Part shown: positions 23,021 through 34,179 of the stretch, piece by piece | How the letters are laid out: the number at the start of each line of letters is the position of its first letter | Numbering within the stretch: position 1 is the first letter of the stretch | NCBI RefSeq assembly: GCF_002878395.1 | Contig: NC_061118.1 | Coordinates: forward strand, 129,133,996-129,197,995 | DNA from: Capsicum annuum | Taxonomy: Eukaryota; Streptophyta; Magnoliopsida; Solanales; Solanaceae | Direction: 5' to 3' | DNA: 64,000 nt | Translations under genes and position numbers: made by a program | Notes under the pieces: model-generated | What the model was told of the DNA's origin: nothing | The model's database searches: none | Seen by the model: only the letters and a program-made list of their open reading frames with translations

Positions 23021-24954
23021 TGACATAACCCAAATCGGGGCCTTGTCGTAATGGGCATATCAAGTCCAACCATGATAGGAGACCACCCCCAATACTCAGT
23101 CCAACCAACCAATATATACCCTGAGTTGGATGAATTGCAAACAAATAACAGGTTAATACATTTGGAGATATAATGACCTTGGGATAGGCCTACTTTCTAG
23201 ACCAACCCCACCAAGTTAATCCATTAAATAACCAACCAATCAAACCAATACCATAACCCAATATGTATGTATATATATAGATATATATCATAATCATTCC
23301 ATACCCAATTCCACAGTTTTCCATACAAAGCCTCTAACCAAACCAAAGAGTATCTAGTTGGGACGTACCCCATAATTATAATATGAGGTCGCTATGACTA
23401 TTCCTTATGTCAGTAAACATGAGTTTGCAATGTCTGTCCTTTTGACTCACACCTTCACGGTTAGCTATTATAACCTTTCATTACCGACCAATTAATACCA
23501 TTACGGTACAACTAATTCACCAATTCCATTTATTATTAACCAAGTCTATAAGTAGTGGTATTATTATACTAACCATAGGTTGCAAGTAATGTCCTTAGCC
23601 AACCTTAGGGAATTCCCATGTACCCCATAGGTTGCATTATTAAGTTTACTTAAGGGATTCCCATGTACCCCACAAGTACATCATTATTATACTTACTTGG
23701 AGATTCCCATGTACCCCACAAGTATTTCATTATTAAGCTTTGCTTGGGGGATTCCCTTGTACCCCACTAGATGTTCATCACTCAAACCAATTTCATTATT
23801 ACATTCCCTTAGGGGATTCTTGTGTACCCCATAAGGTTTTCAGTTAAACCATAAAAATGACCACCAAGACTTACCGTCTAACCATTCCAAACCACTCATA
23901 CCGTTCAAAACCATTTAAAAACCATCCAAACTAATTTAGGGTTCCATAACCAAATCATACCATAAAATATTTTCAATGAAAGTTCATCAATATTGTAAAA
24001 ACAATCTCATAGGTATTTTGTAAAACAAGTTGAGGGTATAACTTTACCAAGACCTAAACCTAAGAAAACACCATGAATTTTTGGTTTACCCATGACCCAT
24101 TTTAACACCACAACCAAAATGCACCCATATGTGAAAACCATCACCAAAAATATATGAAAACATAGTTTAAACCAAGAGTAAACAATACTCATCAATATGC
24201 ATTAAAACCCTCAACATTGTGTTTCAAAACCACCATTCATGATCCACAATCAATGTTTAAAACAAATTAAAACATTCTTTTAGTTGGAACTAACAATTAG
24301 GGAGTAGTAACATGCCTTATACAAGATGATTCACGGAAAGAAGTTGACCCCTTTATCCTCAAGATGAACACCTCTTTGAAACCCAAGCCTCTAATTTTCA
24401 AGAAAAACTTAGTGTTTTTGGAATATTTTGATATTCCAAGGAGTTTAATGAGATTCTACAACATGATATATTACATGAGGACTTAAGGGTTTTGGGGTGG
24501 GAAAAGTATGGAATGCCCTCAGCTTAAAATCTAAAAATTGCTTGCAGCAAAGTTTAATCCATCCCTCTGACCCATACCTTATGGTATGAGTGGTACCTTA
24601 GTATCGTACCCCAGCACCACCTTGGACCTCCATACTACCCAATATATGACTTTATATGCCTAACTCGTATCCTTATATACGAGTAGTACCTTTGGACTTA
24701 TACCTTTGTCAGAACCCACTATATTAGTCAAAGCATCATACGACTTGGAAAGATACCACTCGTACCCTAACATATGATTGTTGAGTTGACTATTCATACC
24801 TTGGATGGAATTCTACCAAAACTTACTGACTAACATACGAGAGAAGGGATAACAAGTCATACCCTAGCATACTTCTCGAACCCATGAATCGTTTATTGCC
24901 TAAAATGTCTAAACCTAAAGAAATTTCTCAAGGGAAAAAGTTTATCGATTTTCA
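23021..24954 (-). repeat. Solo LTR, reversed, inside the 3' region of element 4
   Basis: It starts TGACATAACC and ends ..TTTTCA, flanked by attcg (23016-23020) and atttg (24955-24959), a 5-base target duplication with one change. On the minus strand its last part matches the LTR ends of element 4 (GGTTGGACTTG, then GGGTTATGTCA). Removing it restores 'attcgaggacgatgatcc', the usual sequence just before the polypurine tract in this group. It is about 1.93 kb with no interior, so it is the product of LTR-LTR recombination. No gene. Confidence 0.75.
23610..23842. repeat. Tandem repeat with core GATTCCCATGTACCCCA, five units
   Basis: Units begin near 23610, 23655, 23700, 23750 and 23812, so the period is 45, 45, 50 and 62 bases. 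Each has the core gattcc(c/t)(a/t)tgtacccca. It lies within the reversed solo LTR, roughly where element 4 LTRs carry their GGTTCGAGT-like repeats, and may be a diverged version of the same array. Confidence 0.75.
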
Positions 24955-24972
24955 ATTTGAGGACGATGATCC

Positions 24973-24984
24973 AAGTGGGGGGAA
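24973..24984 (+). promoter_or_regulatory. Polypurine tract of element 4
   Basis: Aagtggggggaa directly precedes the 3' LTR. It is the primer for plus-strand DNA synthesis in LTR retrotransposons. It follows the conserved gaggacgatgatcc stretch. Confidence 0.75.
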
Positions 24985-27202
24985 TTTAATGCCCCAAATT
25001 TTTTTCTATTGAAAATTCTTGAGCCTTGGGCTCACTATCTTGGTCACGAGTCGTGAGATATTATTGCAGGTCATAGGACCCTGGTCGTAACCAAATCTTA
25101 AACTTAGTGTCAAGGTTCTTCTCTGAGTATAATTTTCTCACTATTATCCATGAGGATATGTTATGAGTCGTATGTTCAAATCGTAGGATGTCTAGTGTTC
25201 AATTATTTTGGGTTCTGTATTGCTCACAGGTAGACCTTATGAGTCGTAATATCTCCTTATGAGTGGGTTAAGAAAGTCATAAGGTGTGCAGTGTATGAGG
25301 GGTACTAGTCACTGTCTTGGTTATGAATTATGGTCACAAGTGATAAGGTCTGGGTACTAGTCAAGGAAGGGGTTGACTCATAATTAAAGGCGGCCTTTTT
25401 CTAACTTTTTTATTGAGGGAATTCTTGACATTTCCCCTCTTTCCCAACGTAAAACCCACATCTTATAACTTATTTAGCGAATAGTTATCTATCATAAACT
25501 ATCAAATAACATCTTACAATACTCCCAAATCCTCAAGCTTAATAACACTTAGGTTTTTATCAATCTAGGTAATTAGCGCTTTCAATGGTGATTTATCTTC
25601 ATACTTTTTGGTGATTAAGGCATGTTACTCTTTCTTCATTGTTAATTTTATGAAACAAGTGATTTAAAGTATTGACCATGAAATTATTGTGGTAGTTTTG
25701 AATCATGGGTTGGGGGTTTTGAATGTTTATGAATTGAATAACGTGTCTCATGGTTTATATATGATTTTCATGATTTAAATTTGGTTTTGAACTTGTGGGT
25801 GCATGGTGATGGTGAATGAACTAGGGAATTGTGATTTTCCCAAACTTGTGACTTTTGAAGTGGTTATATCCCCAACTCCAAAATGTGAAACTGGTTGTAG
25901 TTATGAGAAATGTAGGAATCTGTTAAATTGAATTAGACTTGAATTATTGCATGATATAAAAAGGTATTTGAAATACAATTGTATAATTTAATGATCAAAG
26001 TGATTCGATGTTCCCCAATTTGTATTAATGAACAAAGGGAATTTTCCCCTCAAGTTAACGGAAATTATTTTTGCATGACATGTTACCTTTCAAATGTAGT
26101 TGGTATGACAATACAAACAATGTATTCCTTAATGTTTATGATTAAATAAATGGGAATATGTGATACTCATTTTAATTGGGCTATAATAAGGGCTGTGTTG
26201 TTGAGTCTTTAAAGTGAAGGTCTGAGTAATCGATACTGGAAACCGCCTTAGCCAATATGGGCATCAAAGTTGCAAGGGTGGTTTGAGTCCCCCTCATTAT
26301 TATTTCATGATTAGGGAGGTTTAAGTCTCCCTTAAATAATTATATGATTGGGTTCTTAAGTCACCTTGGCATATGTTGGAGGGTTCGAGTCCCCCATGTG
26401 CATATATATAATATTATTCTCAAGTTCGTGTGGCTACACGTATTAGTGCTTATCAAGGGGTAAGATCTAGGGCCCATATAGCTCGTAGGTACTATTATAT
26501 AATGGTTGAGCCACACAACCAAGGATATTTGAATAGAATCTCAATCCTTGTTCCCTGTCCTGGCATGTGATGTATATATATATGTATGTATTTGAATTTG
26601 ATTATGTGTGTTGGATTTTGAATGATTTTAAAGTACTGATCATATTATTATGTTATCCTTACCCCCATATTTCATGCTAGCATTCACCCTGCTAACCATC
26701 TTCGGACGTCGTATCTCCTTGCAATGTAGGAATGGGTCATAGTTCTGCTCCTTCTGCATAATGACTTGGTGATCTGGGGATAGATTTTGAGTCACACTGA
26801 TTCCATACTTCAGAGGACTCTATTTCATACTATAGATTTCTTTATGACTTTACTTTTCCTTTGGTCTTTATTTTGACTATGGTCGGGGGCATGTCCTGAC
26901 TTGATATTTTTTGATTTTGAGAAGAAGCTTTTTTTGACTATTGTAGGTAAGGGAAGTATCAGTATTGGTACTGGTATTAGCATTGATAATTGTATTAGTT
27001 TGTTTCTCTATTATGGATGGTTGATTTTTGTTATAGATTTATCATAATGACTTTCAATTGAATTTTATTATCTTGTTATATGTTCAGAATTTGTCCAACC
27101 TGGGATGTATGGTGGTAGGCTGCTTGGGTAATGGGGGTAGTCTCTGATTCTGGTTGGACTTGAGATACCCATCACAGTCAGGCCCTGATTTGGGTCATAA
27201 CA
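24985..27202 (+). repeat. 3' LTR of element 4
   Basis: It starts tttaatgccccaaat and ends gggtcataaca. It aligns with 13556-15703 end to end with many substitutions and small indels, so insertion is old. It contains four units with B-box-like cores at 26280, 26319, 26351 and 26382; the last reads GGTTCGAGTCC exactly. Confidence 0.8.
26280..26392 (+). repeat. Short tandem units with GGTTCGAGTCC-like cores (3' LTR)
   Basis: Cores are ggtttgagtcc (26280), ggtttaagtctcc (26319), ggttcttaagtcacc (26351) and ggttcgagtcc (26382), at 31-39 bp spacing. They match the array in the 5' LTR. Confidence 0.6.
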
Positions 27203-27286
27203 TAGTCTATGTATGCTATCACCAGTATCTAAATAATTTAATCATAAACATCTCAACATCCATTGACTAAATAATGTCCTTTACTA
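27203..27286 (-). repeat. Continuation of the right LTR of element 3
   Basis: It begins with the tagtc duplicate and aligns with 6502-6590 of the left LTR (shared 'atgc(t/c)atca.cagtatc'). It is cut at 27287 by the LTR of element 5. Confidence 0.7.
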
Positions 27287-29075
27287 TGGTACCCTAAATT
27301 TTGAAGCTCTAAACCCTTCAAAACATAGTCCACTAATTTTGATTTCTAACACCATAAGTCTCGCCTCAATCTGATATCGTGGTAAGAAGTTATACAATTT
27401 TCCCTTAAGGTGTAAGTCAGATGCCAGTGGCTACAACTCACGTGCCAACTCGTAGTTAGATGTAACAATGTAGTGTGAATAGTCTTAGCCACTATAGAAA
27501 GAACCTTCAGTTTCATCCAAGGGACCATGATTCATAATTAGACATTAAGAGCCATTAGGAGGACTAGTATTCATAGCAACGTTTAACAAATAATCCCTTC
27601 TAGTGGTTATGAGTTCAGCACATGACACATGGTCAGACATTATGAGCCATTGTATAGACTCATAGCCTGACTAGTAAAGGATCCAAGATTCAAGTCTCAG
27701 ACTATGACTCCACCTAGCGACTCGTACTCCATCATAATGAGTCATTAGGAGGATAGTGGCAGTCTTAGCTGAAAGGACCAAAATCCCAGGACCTTAGGTT
27801 ATGTCTCAGACTATGACTCGTAACCAAACGTGATGAGTTATATGGTTGTTTGTAATGACTGCGATCTCAGAATCTTTATACATTTTAAAAGGGGCTCTTT
27901 GGTAATTTTCACCCCTTACTAACCCGAACCCATATCTTTACCCTCTTCCAAAATATTAGTTATCAAGGGTAGATATTACCATAACCTCTCATAACTTTAG
28001 AAATCACTTCCCTTTGCAAAATAAAACATTCTCTTATTTTTTAGAGCAAACTAGGTTTCATCAACCACGTTTAGGTTCTAAGAAGATATCTTCAAGAGGT
28101 TCATTTCAGGTATGTGGAATTTTATCAATGGGTCCCTTCTACCCACTAAGTCCCAAGAATTTCATAAATTTACAAATACAAATCCTTTTCTCCTTCTATT
28201 AAGTTTTCAAGTTAAATGTTAATTATATCAACTCAGAAGATAGTATTAATTTCAAAATACCATGACTTGAGCATATCAGTTATAAGTTTATGTTTTAGTT
28301 ATGTTTTAGAGTCATTCAGCTAGTAGTAACACTTCGACCCAATAGAACGCAGAGATGGATGCTCCCTCGTTAGTTAGGCTTGAGTCATTAGTAGCATTCC
28401 CTAAGTTTCAGATCTACGTTTCCACTATAGGTTATAAGGGGTCCCCCATCAGTAGAGGTATTACACCCTAGTCTTTCGAGATACCATAGTAGTGGGTCAA
28501 CACCAGCTAGTGTTATTACCCTTGGTAAGGTATCAACACCCTTCTAACTGGGGTTACTGGTTGGACCTTGATTAGCTAATATTGGGGTATGATAGTTGTA
28601 GTTAGCTCCTACAGTTTTGGTTCAATATGCAGATAATGCTCAATTTAGGTTTGTTTGACCAAATGTTCAGTTTATTAGCTATTCAATTATTTAGGTTATT
28701 TTAATACATGTTTATGTTTTGTCTTTCATTTGATTTTCATGTTCATACATTAATGCTTAGTACCTTAATGTTTATCAACTAGCTTCCATCTCACATACCA
28801 GTATATTCAAAGTACTGATTGCATAATCTTTTTTTGTGCTATGTTATCTTCTAATATAGGTTCGGACGCTCTATTTTCGGTGCCACTCAGATGCAACATT
28901 GGTGAGTCCTCATTAGTCGAGGAAAAGTTATTATATTATTTATTCATCCTAGTATTTTTACTTTATGCTATTTTAATTAGTCATAGTTAGTTGGGGACCT
29001 ATCCCAACAACGCATCATGTTTAGAGTCTTTTAGACAGTTAATTAGTTAGACATGTTTTTATTGGCATATTTCAG
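27287..29075 (+). repeat. 5' LTR of element 5, first part
   Basis: It starts TGGTACCCTAAATTTTGAAG, matching the reverse complement of the end of the neighbouring solo LTR (TGTAATACCTCATGTTTTAAAG). The 62-codon frame at 28014-28202 has a counterpart on the minus strand at 30744-30556. Both contain SMG-x-FYPLSPK, which only reflects the two LTR copies in opposite orientation. The LTR is interrupted at 29075 and resumes at 31256. Confidence 0.75.
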
Positions 29076-31255
29076 TGTCAAGACCTGAGGCTACCCCCTA
29101 GTTAGTACAAAGTTCTTAAGGCCATAAGTGACACCAAGCTAGCCCATGATCTGGTACCTACTGTGAGTACTGAATAAAATGATAACAAAATAACATGTGC
29201 AGAAGATAAACTGATAAAGTACTATCAACTGAAATGCTGAATTTTCTATATATAAAACGACAAGTCTAGAGTATCTGATAAATACTGAAAACTAGGTTAT
29301 CTGTCTAAAATCCGTAAAAACATACAGAGCTAATCAGACAAACCCCCAACTAAATCCAATAGACTAAACATAAAGAAATACTAGAATAACTAAAACAAAA
29401 TGTCACACCCTTAATGGATGAGGACTCACCACTACTGCTGCGGGGAGCTGTTGAGATGTCTAGTGATGATTGGCAAACTGTGTGTTTGAAACTATGTTAT
29501 AAGACAACATAGCACAAGATAAAAGTATGCAATCAGTACTTTGAATAGACTAGTGTGTGATGTAAGAATTAACTAGAATACTGATGGCAATCGAACATAG
29601 ATAAATAGACATGTAAGATTTAGAATGCATGACCAAGTAAAGTATGGACTAAAATTAATCTGTAAGACTTATTGACTGAATAACTAAGAATCTGACTACT
29701 TAGTCAAGAAAACCTGAACAGATGTAGACTGGGTACGAACTAAAACTATGGGAGATATCATGAAATTGATATGCCACAATCTAAGATAGTCGGAGTCCAA
29801 CTTGTAACTTCAGTTGGAAAGGTGACAGACCTTGCCATGGGTAGTAACACTAGTTGCGTGGATCCACTAAAATAGTGTCCCAAAGTACTAGGGAGTCAGC
29901 CTCTATTGGCAAGTTCCCTTAGGAGAATTTCAACCTTCAACGGACAGGAAAGCCTCTCAAAAACCTATTTTGGCTATGTAATTCTTGAACTCAGGTACTG
30001 CTACTAGTTTCATAACCTCTACTGGTAGGTGAGCCTCCATGCCTAGGTTCATTCAGTGCTAAGTCCTACTCCCAATTGAACTAACACTATTTTTTACTAT
30101 GGTCAACTAAACATCTCAACTAATAGTGCTCAACATGATAATAACAAACTGAGTATGACATTAAAATTATGAATGGACTGACTCATTAATTAAAAAGTTT
30201 GAAACATGAGTAAATGCATTGGTACAAGTGTTCATCACAAGCCAACACTAAATAATTCTTCAATTCAATAACACTTTCTAAACACTTGTAGGAAGTCATA
30301 ATTTGGGGAAACCAGAACACAATGTATTTAAATAACTGATAATCTCATGAATTATGACATGGGGGTATGTTAAACGTTGGAGAACATCATGTTTACATAA
30401 TTTAATGTGTGAGTGTAAAAACTTTATGGTATTGACCAAAATGACATGAGAGTTTGGAATTTAAATCATTTAAAATAATAATTCACATGGAAAATCTAAT
30501 AAGATGGTTTGAATCTAAACTCCATAAAGAAACATGGGAAATATCATGATTTTCACTAAATTACATCATTGTAAAGAGTCAAATTCATACTCAAATGAAA
30601 AAGAGAACTTTTGGGACTCAATGGGTAAAAGGAACCCATTGATGAATACCCCATATACCTTGAGTAGAAGCATAGAGAAAATTCCTGGAAATTGATCTTG
30701 TTCTTTAGAAGCCCTAATTGCTTGAGGAAGAGAGAGAATTTCATTTTTGTTATTATCTTTGGTAGAATTGAAGTTTGTGTTGTGATATGGTGCTTTAGAG
30801 ACTTTTATAACACCCCTTGTGAAGCCAAAATGACATGGTTTTGGATTTTGAGGGAGTGGGAAAAGACATAAAGGCCACTAGAAAAATGTTGGACTAGTAA
30901 GATGAAGGCACTAGTTGGACTAGTAACTCATAAGATTGGTAATGGAAAAAGTGACACACACTGGTCAACATATGAGAGGTATCTTACGACATGTCACATG
31001 TCCATATGATTCAAAATATCCACTTGTAACCTGGACAGAAACTTACGTTACCTATACTATTTACATTAAGACCTATCCTCATATGACTCATAGCATAAAG
31101 TGATGATTCTTGTGGTCAAGTCATATCCTAAACAAAACCTCAATCACTTCACAATACCATGGGTATGACTTAATCTTACGATGCGTATGATGTCCATATA
31201 ACCTAAGGAGATAAGTTGTAAGTTGAATAGTGACTTTAAAACATGAGGTATTACA
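29076..31255 (-). repeat. Reversed solo LTR of the same family inside the 5' LTR of element 5
   Basis: It starts TGTCAAGACC and ends ..TATTACA, flanked by ttcag (29071-29075) and tttag (31256-31260), a 5-base duplication with one change. Its minus strand aligns with the element 5 LTR. The stretch around 'gctagcttggtgtcacttatgg' (minus, 29150-29100) matches 31352-31385. With the LTR part at 27287-29075 it makes an inverted repeat with arms of about 1.8 kb and a spacer of roughly 0.16 kb. It carries no interior coding sequence. Confidence 0.78.
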
Positions 31256-31417
31256 TTTAGTCACGCTTCAAACCATTTTCAATAATCAGATACTTTTAAC
31301 TAACTTTTGTATTAGTGTTTTGTAACCTTCTTTCAGTCGTGATAAATCATGAGTTAGCTTGGGGTCACTTATGACCTTAAAAATCATGTTAAAACTAGGG
31401 GTGGCCTCAGTTCATCA
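31256..31417 (+). repeat. 5' LTR of element 5, last part
   Basis: It resumes after the solo LTR and runs to the LTR end (..ggcctcagttcatca), seven bases before the primer site. The joined LTR is about 1.95 kb. Confidence 0.72.
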
Positions 31418-31423
31418 AAAACT

Positions 31424-31435
31424 TGGTATTAGAGC
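31424..31435 (+). promoter_or_regulatory. Primer binding site, Met type (element 5)
   Basis: TGGTATTAGAGC, 11 of 12 matches to the Met-type site, and the best kept in the window. Confidence 0.82.
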
Positions 31436-31599
31436 ACAAGTTTGAATGTGTCCTAGGGTGTCTGCAAGACGCGTTAAGGAGAGTCTTGTTCATATGTATG
31501 AAGCACGCCACACTTAAGTGAAAAAACATGCAAAATATGTTAGAAATCTTTGCTTTTTAAGTATTCATATCTTGCAATAGAGCATAAGATCTGTTAAAC

Positions 31600-32830
31600 T
31601 TTTACATTATTCTCTACCTATTATCAGAAATACTTGCTAGTAGGGTTTATAGAAGGGATAGGGACCAGGCTGTACCACCTATTCCTGAAGACCCTCTAAA
31701 TGAGGTAACCTATTCCTGAAGACCCTCTAAATGAGGTAATCTTTCATGTTGAATTTAGGGATAATTTTGCTACCTTAGCCCAGTCTATGGATTCCCAAAA
31801 CAATCAGTAGGGCGTTGCCCCATCAAACCCTATGGTGAGCATGACAGGAGCCAAAATATGGGATTTTACTAGGGTGAATCCCCCAACATTCTCTGGATCT
31901 ATATTTGAGAAGGATCCACATGATTTTTTGAATTGTATGCAGAAGGTGACTGATATTATGGGTTTTACATGAAGTGCGGCTAGTGACTTAGTTTTCTACT
32001 AGTTTAAAGGTTTAGCCCATACTTTGTGTAAGATGTAGAAGGAGAATAGGGGTGTTGATACAGGACCTGTGGAGTGGGATGAGTTTGCTACTTCTTTCTT
32101 AGACAGGTTTATCCCACTTGAATTGAGGGAGGCCAAGGTACAAGAGTTCATCAATTTGAAGTAGGGAGTATGAAAGAGTATTCACTCAAGTTTACTATGT
32201 TGGAGAGGTATGCTTCAAATATCATGGCAGATTCTAAGGCCAGGATGAGAAAGTTTGTATTTTGTGTTTCGAATAATGTTGTCAAAGAGTGTAGAATAAC
32301 TATATTGATTAATAAGATGGACCTTTCCAGGTTAATAGTTCATGCTCAGTAGATTGACGAGGGACAGAACTAGAAGTTTCAACTTTTCTCAGCTGAGGTT
32401 AGATGGTCGGATCATTCTCAAATTCGCTAGATATCTTTAGCCCTATCCCTATCTTCTACCAGTCCTCTAATGACTAAGTTTAGATAGGACAATCTAGATA
32501 GAACACCTGACTCTATGTTTTAGGATAGTATTAATAGTAATTGCACCAACCCAATGTGCAGAATGTGTGTTAACTACTACATGGGTTAGCGCTTTGTGGA
32601 CAGTGAGATGCATTTTGGGTGTGTCAAGATAGGCCACATGATAAGGGATTTTCTAGAAGGTACAAGGAAGAGAAGGAATGATCATAAATAGGGCTAGACT
32701 AATTCCTCATTAGTCAAATAATGTAACCCAACTAAGTAGGGTGACACTTTTAGTGCCACTAGTGGACATCACCAAAACTAAATCTATGTCTTTCAGACTC
32801 GACAAGATCAAGAAGGTTCTCCTAATATGG
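31600..32830 (+). pseudogene. Gag remnant (element 5)
   Basis: A perfect 31 bp tandem duplication (31678-31708 and 31709-31739) lies near the start and shifts the frame. The retrotransposon gag (capsid-type) domain follows: FTRVNPPTFSGS near 31867, EKDPHDFLNCMQKVTDIMGF, VEWDEFATSFLDRFIP near 32070, then KEYSLKFTMLERYAS (32170 onwards). The knuckle near 32620-32660 reads as a CVKIGHMIRDF-like stretch, its last Cys replaced by Phe. Gln codons have become TAG at 32162-32164 and 32350-32352. It is not translatable. Confidence 0.78.
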
Positions 32831-33180
32831 TTTCTGGTATGTTATAGGTCTTTCATATTCACGTATATGCATTATTAGATCTATAGCCACACTGTACTTT
32901 GTGACATTTTATATAGCCATAGACTTTGGTGTCAGCCCAGAAATTATTATAAAACCATTTTCAATGTCCACTCATGTAGGTACTTGCATCATTTTTAAAT
33001 GGGTGTACAGAAATTTCCCGATCATAGATTCCCAAATAGTTACCTCAGTCAATCTTAGCGAATCAGAGATGACTGATTTTGATGTCATTCTAGGCATGGA
33101 TTGGCTCCCTGCTTGTTATTCATTATTTGATTGTAGAAACAATACAGTCCAGTTCTAGTTCACTAATAAGTCAGTCATAG
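32831..33180 (+). pseudogene. Aspartic protease remnant (element 5)
   Basis: The 85-codon stretch 32901-33158 carries IDFGVSPEIIIKPFSMST and MTDFDVILGMDWLPACYS, the well-kept second half. The active-site segment just upstream reads ALLDL-stop-PHCTL (about 32868-32895). D-x-G is destroyed by a substitution and a TAG stop, so the enzyme is dead. Confidence 0.78.
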
Positions 33181-33329
33181 AATAGAGGGGTATTACTTTA
33201 GTGCTTTTAGGTTGATTTATCTCCTACCTTAAGGCAAGGAAGATGATATCCAAGGGTTGCATCTATCATCTCTTTTGAGTCAAGGACTCAAAATATTGAG
33301 ATACCAAGCTTTGAATGAGTTCCAATAGT

Positions 33330-34170
33330 TAATAAGTTTTGGAATTATTTCCTAAAGATCTGCCTGGAGCTCCTTTCAAGAGGGAAATTGACTTCAAAAT
33401 AGATCTTCATTCAAAAACCCAGCCTATTTCAATACCGCCTTATAGAACGGCTCTAACCGAGCTTAAGATATTTAAATAGCAGTTGAAAGATATCTTACAT
33501 AAGGGATTTACTAGGCCAAGTGTTTTCCCTTAGGGTTCCCTAGTTCTTTTTATGTTCCAAAAGGACAGTTCACTTAAAATGTGCATCGACTACCATTAGT
33601 TGAACAAAGTTACAATCAAGAATAAAAATCTTATCTCTAAGATTTATGACTTGTTCGAGCAACTTCAGGGTGCTAGTTGTTTCTTTAAGATAGATCTTAG
33701 ATACGACTTTCATCAACTTAGAGTTAGAAAAGTGAGATTTATAATACAACCTTCAAAACTTAATATGGTCACATTAAATTTGTAGTTATGTATTTTGGAC
33801 TAATGAATGCTCCTATAGCTTTTATGGACTTGATAAACAAAGTTTCAAGCAACAATTGGACATGTTTATCATAGTCTTTACATCCTTGTCTATTCTCACA
33901 GTGAAGGTGAATATGCAGACTATTTGAGGGTTGTTTTGAACACGCTTAAGGATCTCCAATTATTTGCTATGTTCAGTAAGTCTGAATTATTATTTAAATC
34001 TATAACTTTCCTTGGCCTTATCATTTCTAGTGATGGCATTCGAGATGATCCTCAAATGACCGTGGCTGTACAAAACTGGCCTAGACCCATCTCTACATTA
34101 GATATCAAGAGTTTCTTGGGTTTATATGATTAATATAGATGGTTTGTTGAGGTATTTCATCTATTGCCTC
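33330..34170 (+). pseudogene. Reverse transcriptase remnant (element 5)
   Basis: Pre-RT: DLPGAPFKREIDFKIDLHS-like near 33360-33410, then PPYRTALTELK. RT proper: [29 protein letters not shown] near 33600 and [20 protein letters not shown]. The catalytic region near 33865-33900 reads catagtctttacatccttg. Compared with element 9 at 58570, about eight bases including the Asp-Asp codons are missing. FLGLIISSDGIRDDP and IKSFLGLYD end the domain. The catalytic motif is deleted. Confidence 0.78.
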
Positions 34171-34179
34171 TCCCATGTA

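Larger units (their letters stand above)
13556..27202 (+). mobile_element. Element 4: gypsy/chromovirus-like element with tandem partial interior
   Basis: LTRs of 2148 and 2218 bp (13556-15703, 24985-27202) enclose two interiors in the same orientation. The 5-base direct repeat tagtc flanks the whole (13551-13555 and 27203-27207). The undisturbed target is seen in the other LTR of element 3 (6502-6506). Interior copy 1 (15704-17983) runs from the primer site through gag and protease into RT. It stops in a 134 bp LTR tail (17984-18117), and a second, fuller gag-pol follows. A reversed solo LTR sits in the 3' untranslated part. All frames are broken. Confidence 0.8.
4779..27286 (-). mobile_element. 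Element 3: LTR retrotransposon with gag but no visible pol, interrupted
   Basis: Two LTR copies in the same orientation lie at 4779-6600 or beyond, and at 11812-13555 plus 27203-27286. They align over their whole compared length, including the shared stretch 'ggtaagccaacc'. A Met-type primer site lies on the minus strand just inside the right LTR (11799-11810), so that LTR is the 5' one and the element reads leftwards. Gag with a complete CCHC knuckle follows. No protease, RT, RNase H or integrase motif is visible between gag and the left LTR. Element 4 sits inside the right LTR and element 5 cuts its remainder. Confidence 0.7.

Noticed and set aside
23610..23842. Regularly spaced repeats as a CRISPR array
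   Set aside because: The period varies from 45 to 62, the 'spacers' resemble each other, and the sequence is a plant LTR. It is an ordinary minisatellite.
26380..26395. GGTTCGAGTCC as the T arm of a tRNA gene
   Set aside because: No acceptor stem, anticodon arm or A box could be found around it, and the same core repeats every 30-40 bases.
28014..30744. A conserved small protein encoded twice (28014-28202 plus, 30556-30744 minus)
   Set aside because: The similarity is explained by two copies of one LTR in opposite orientation; the whole LTRs match, not only these frames.
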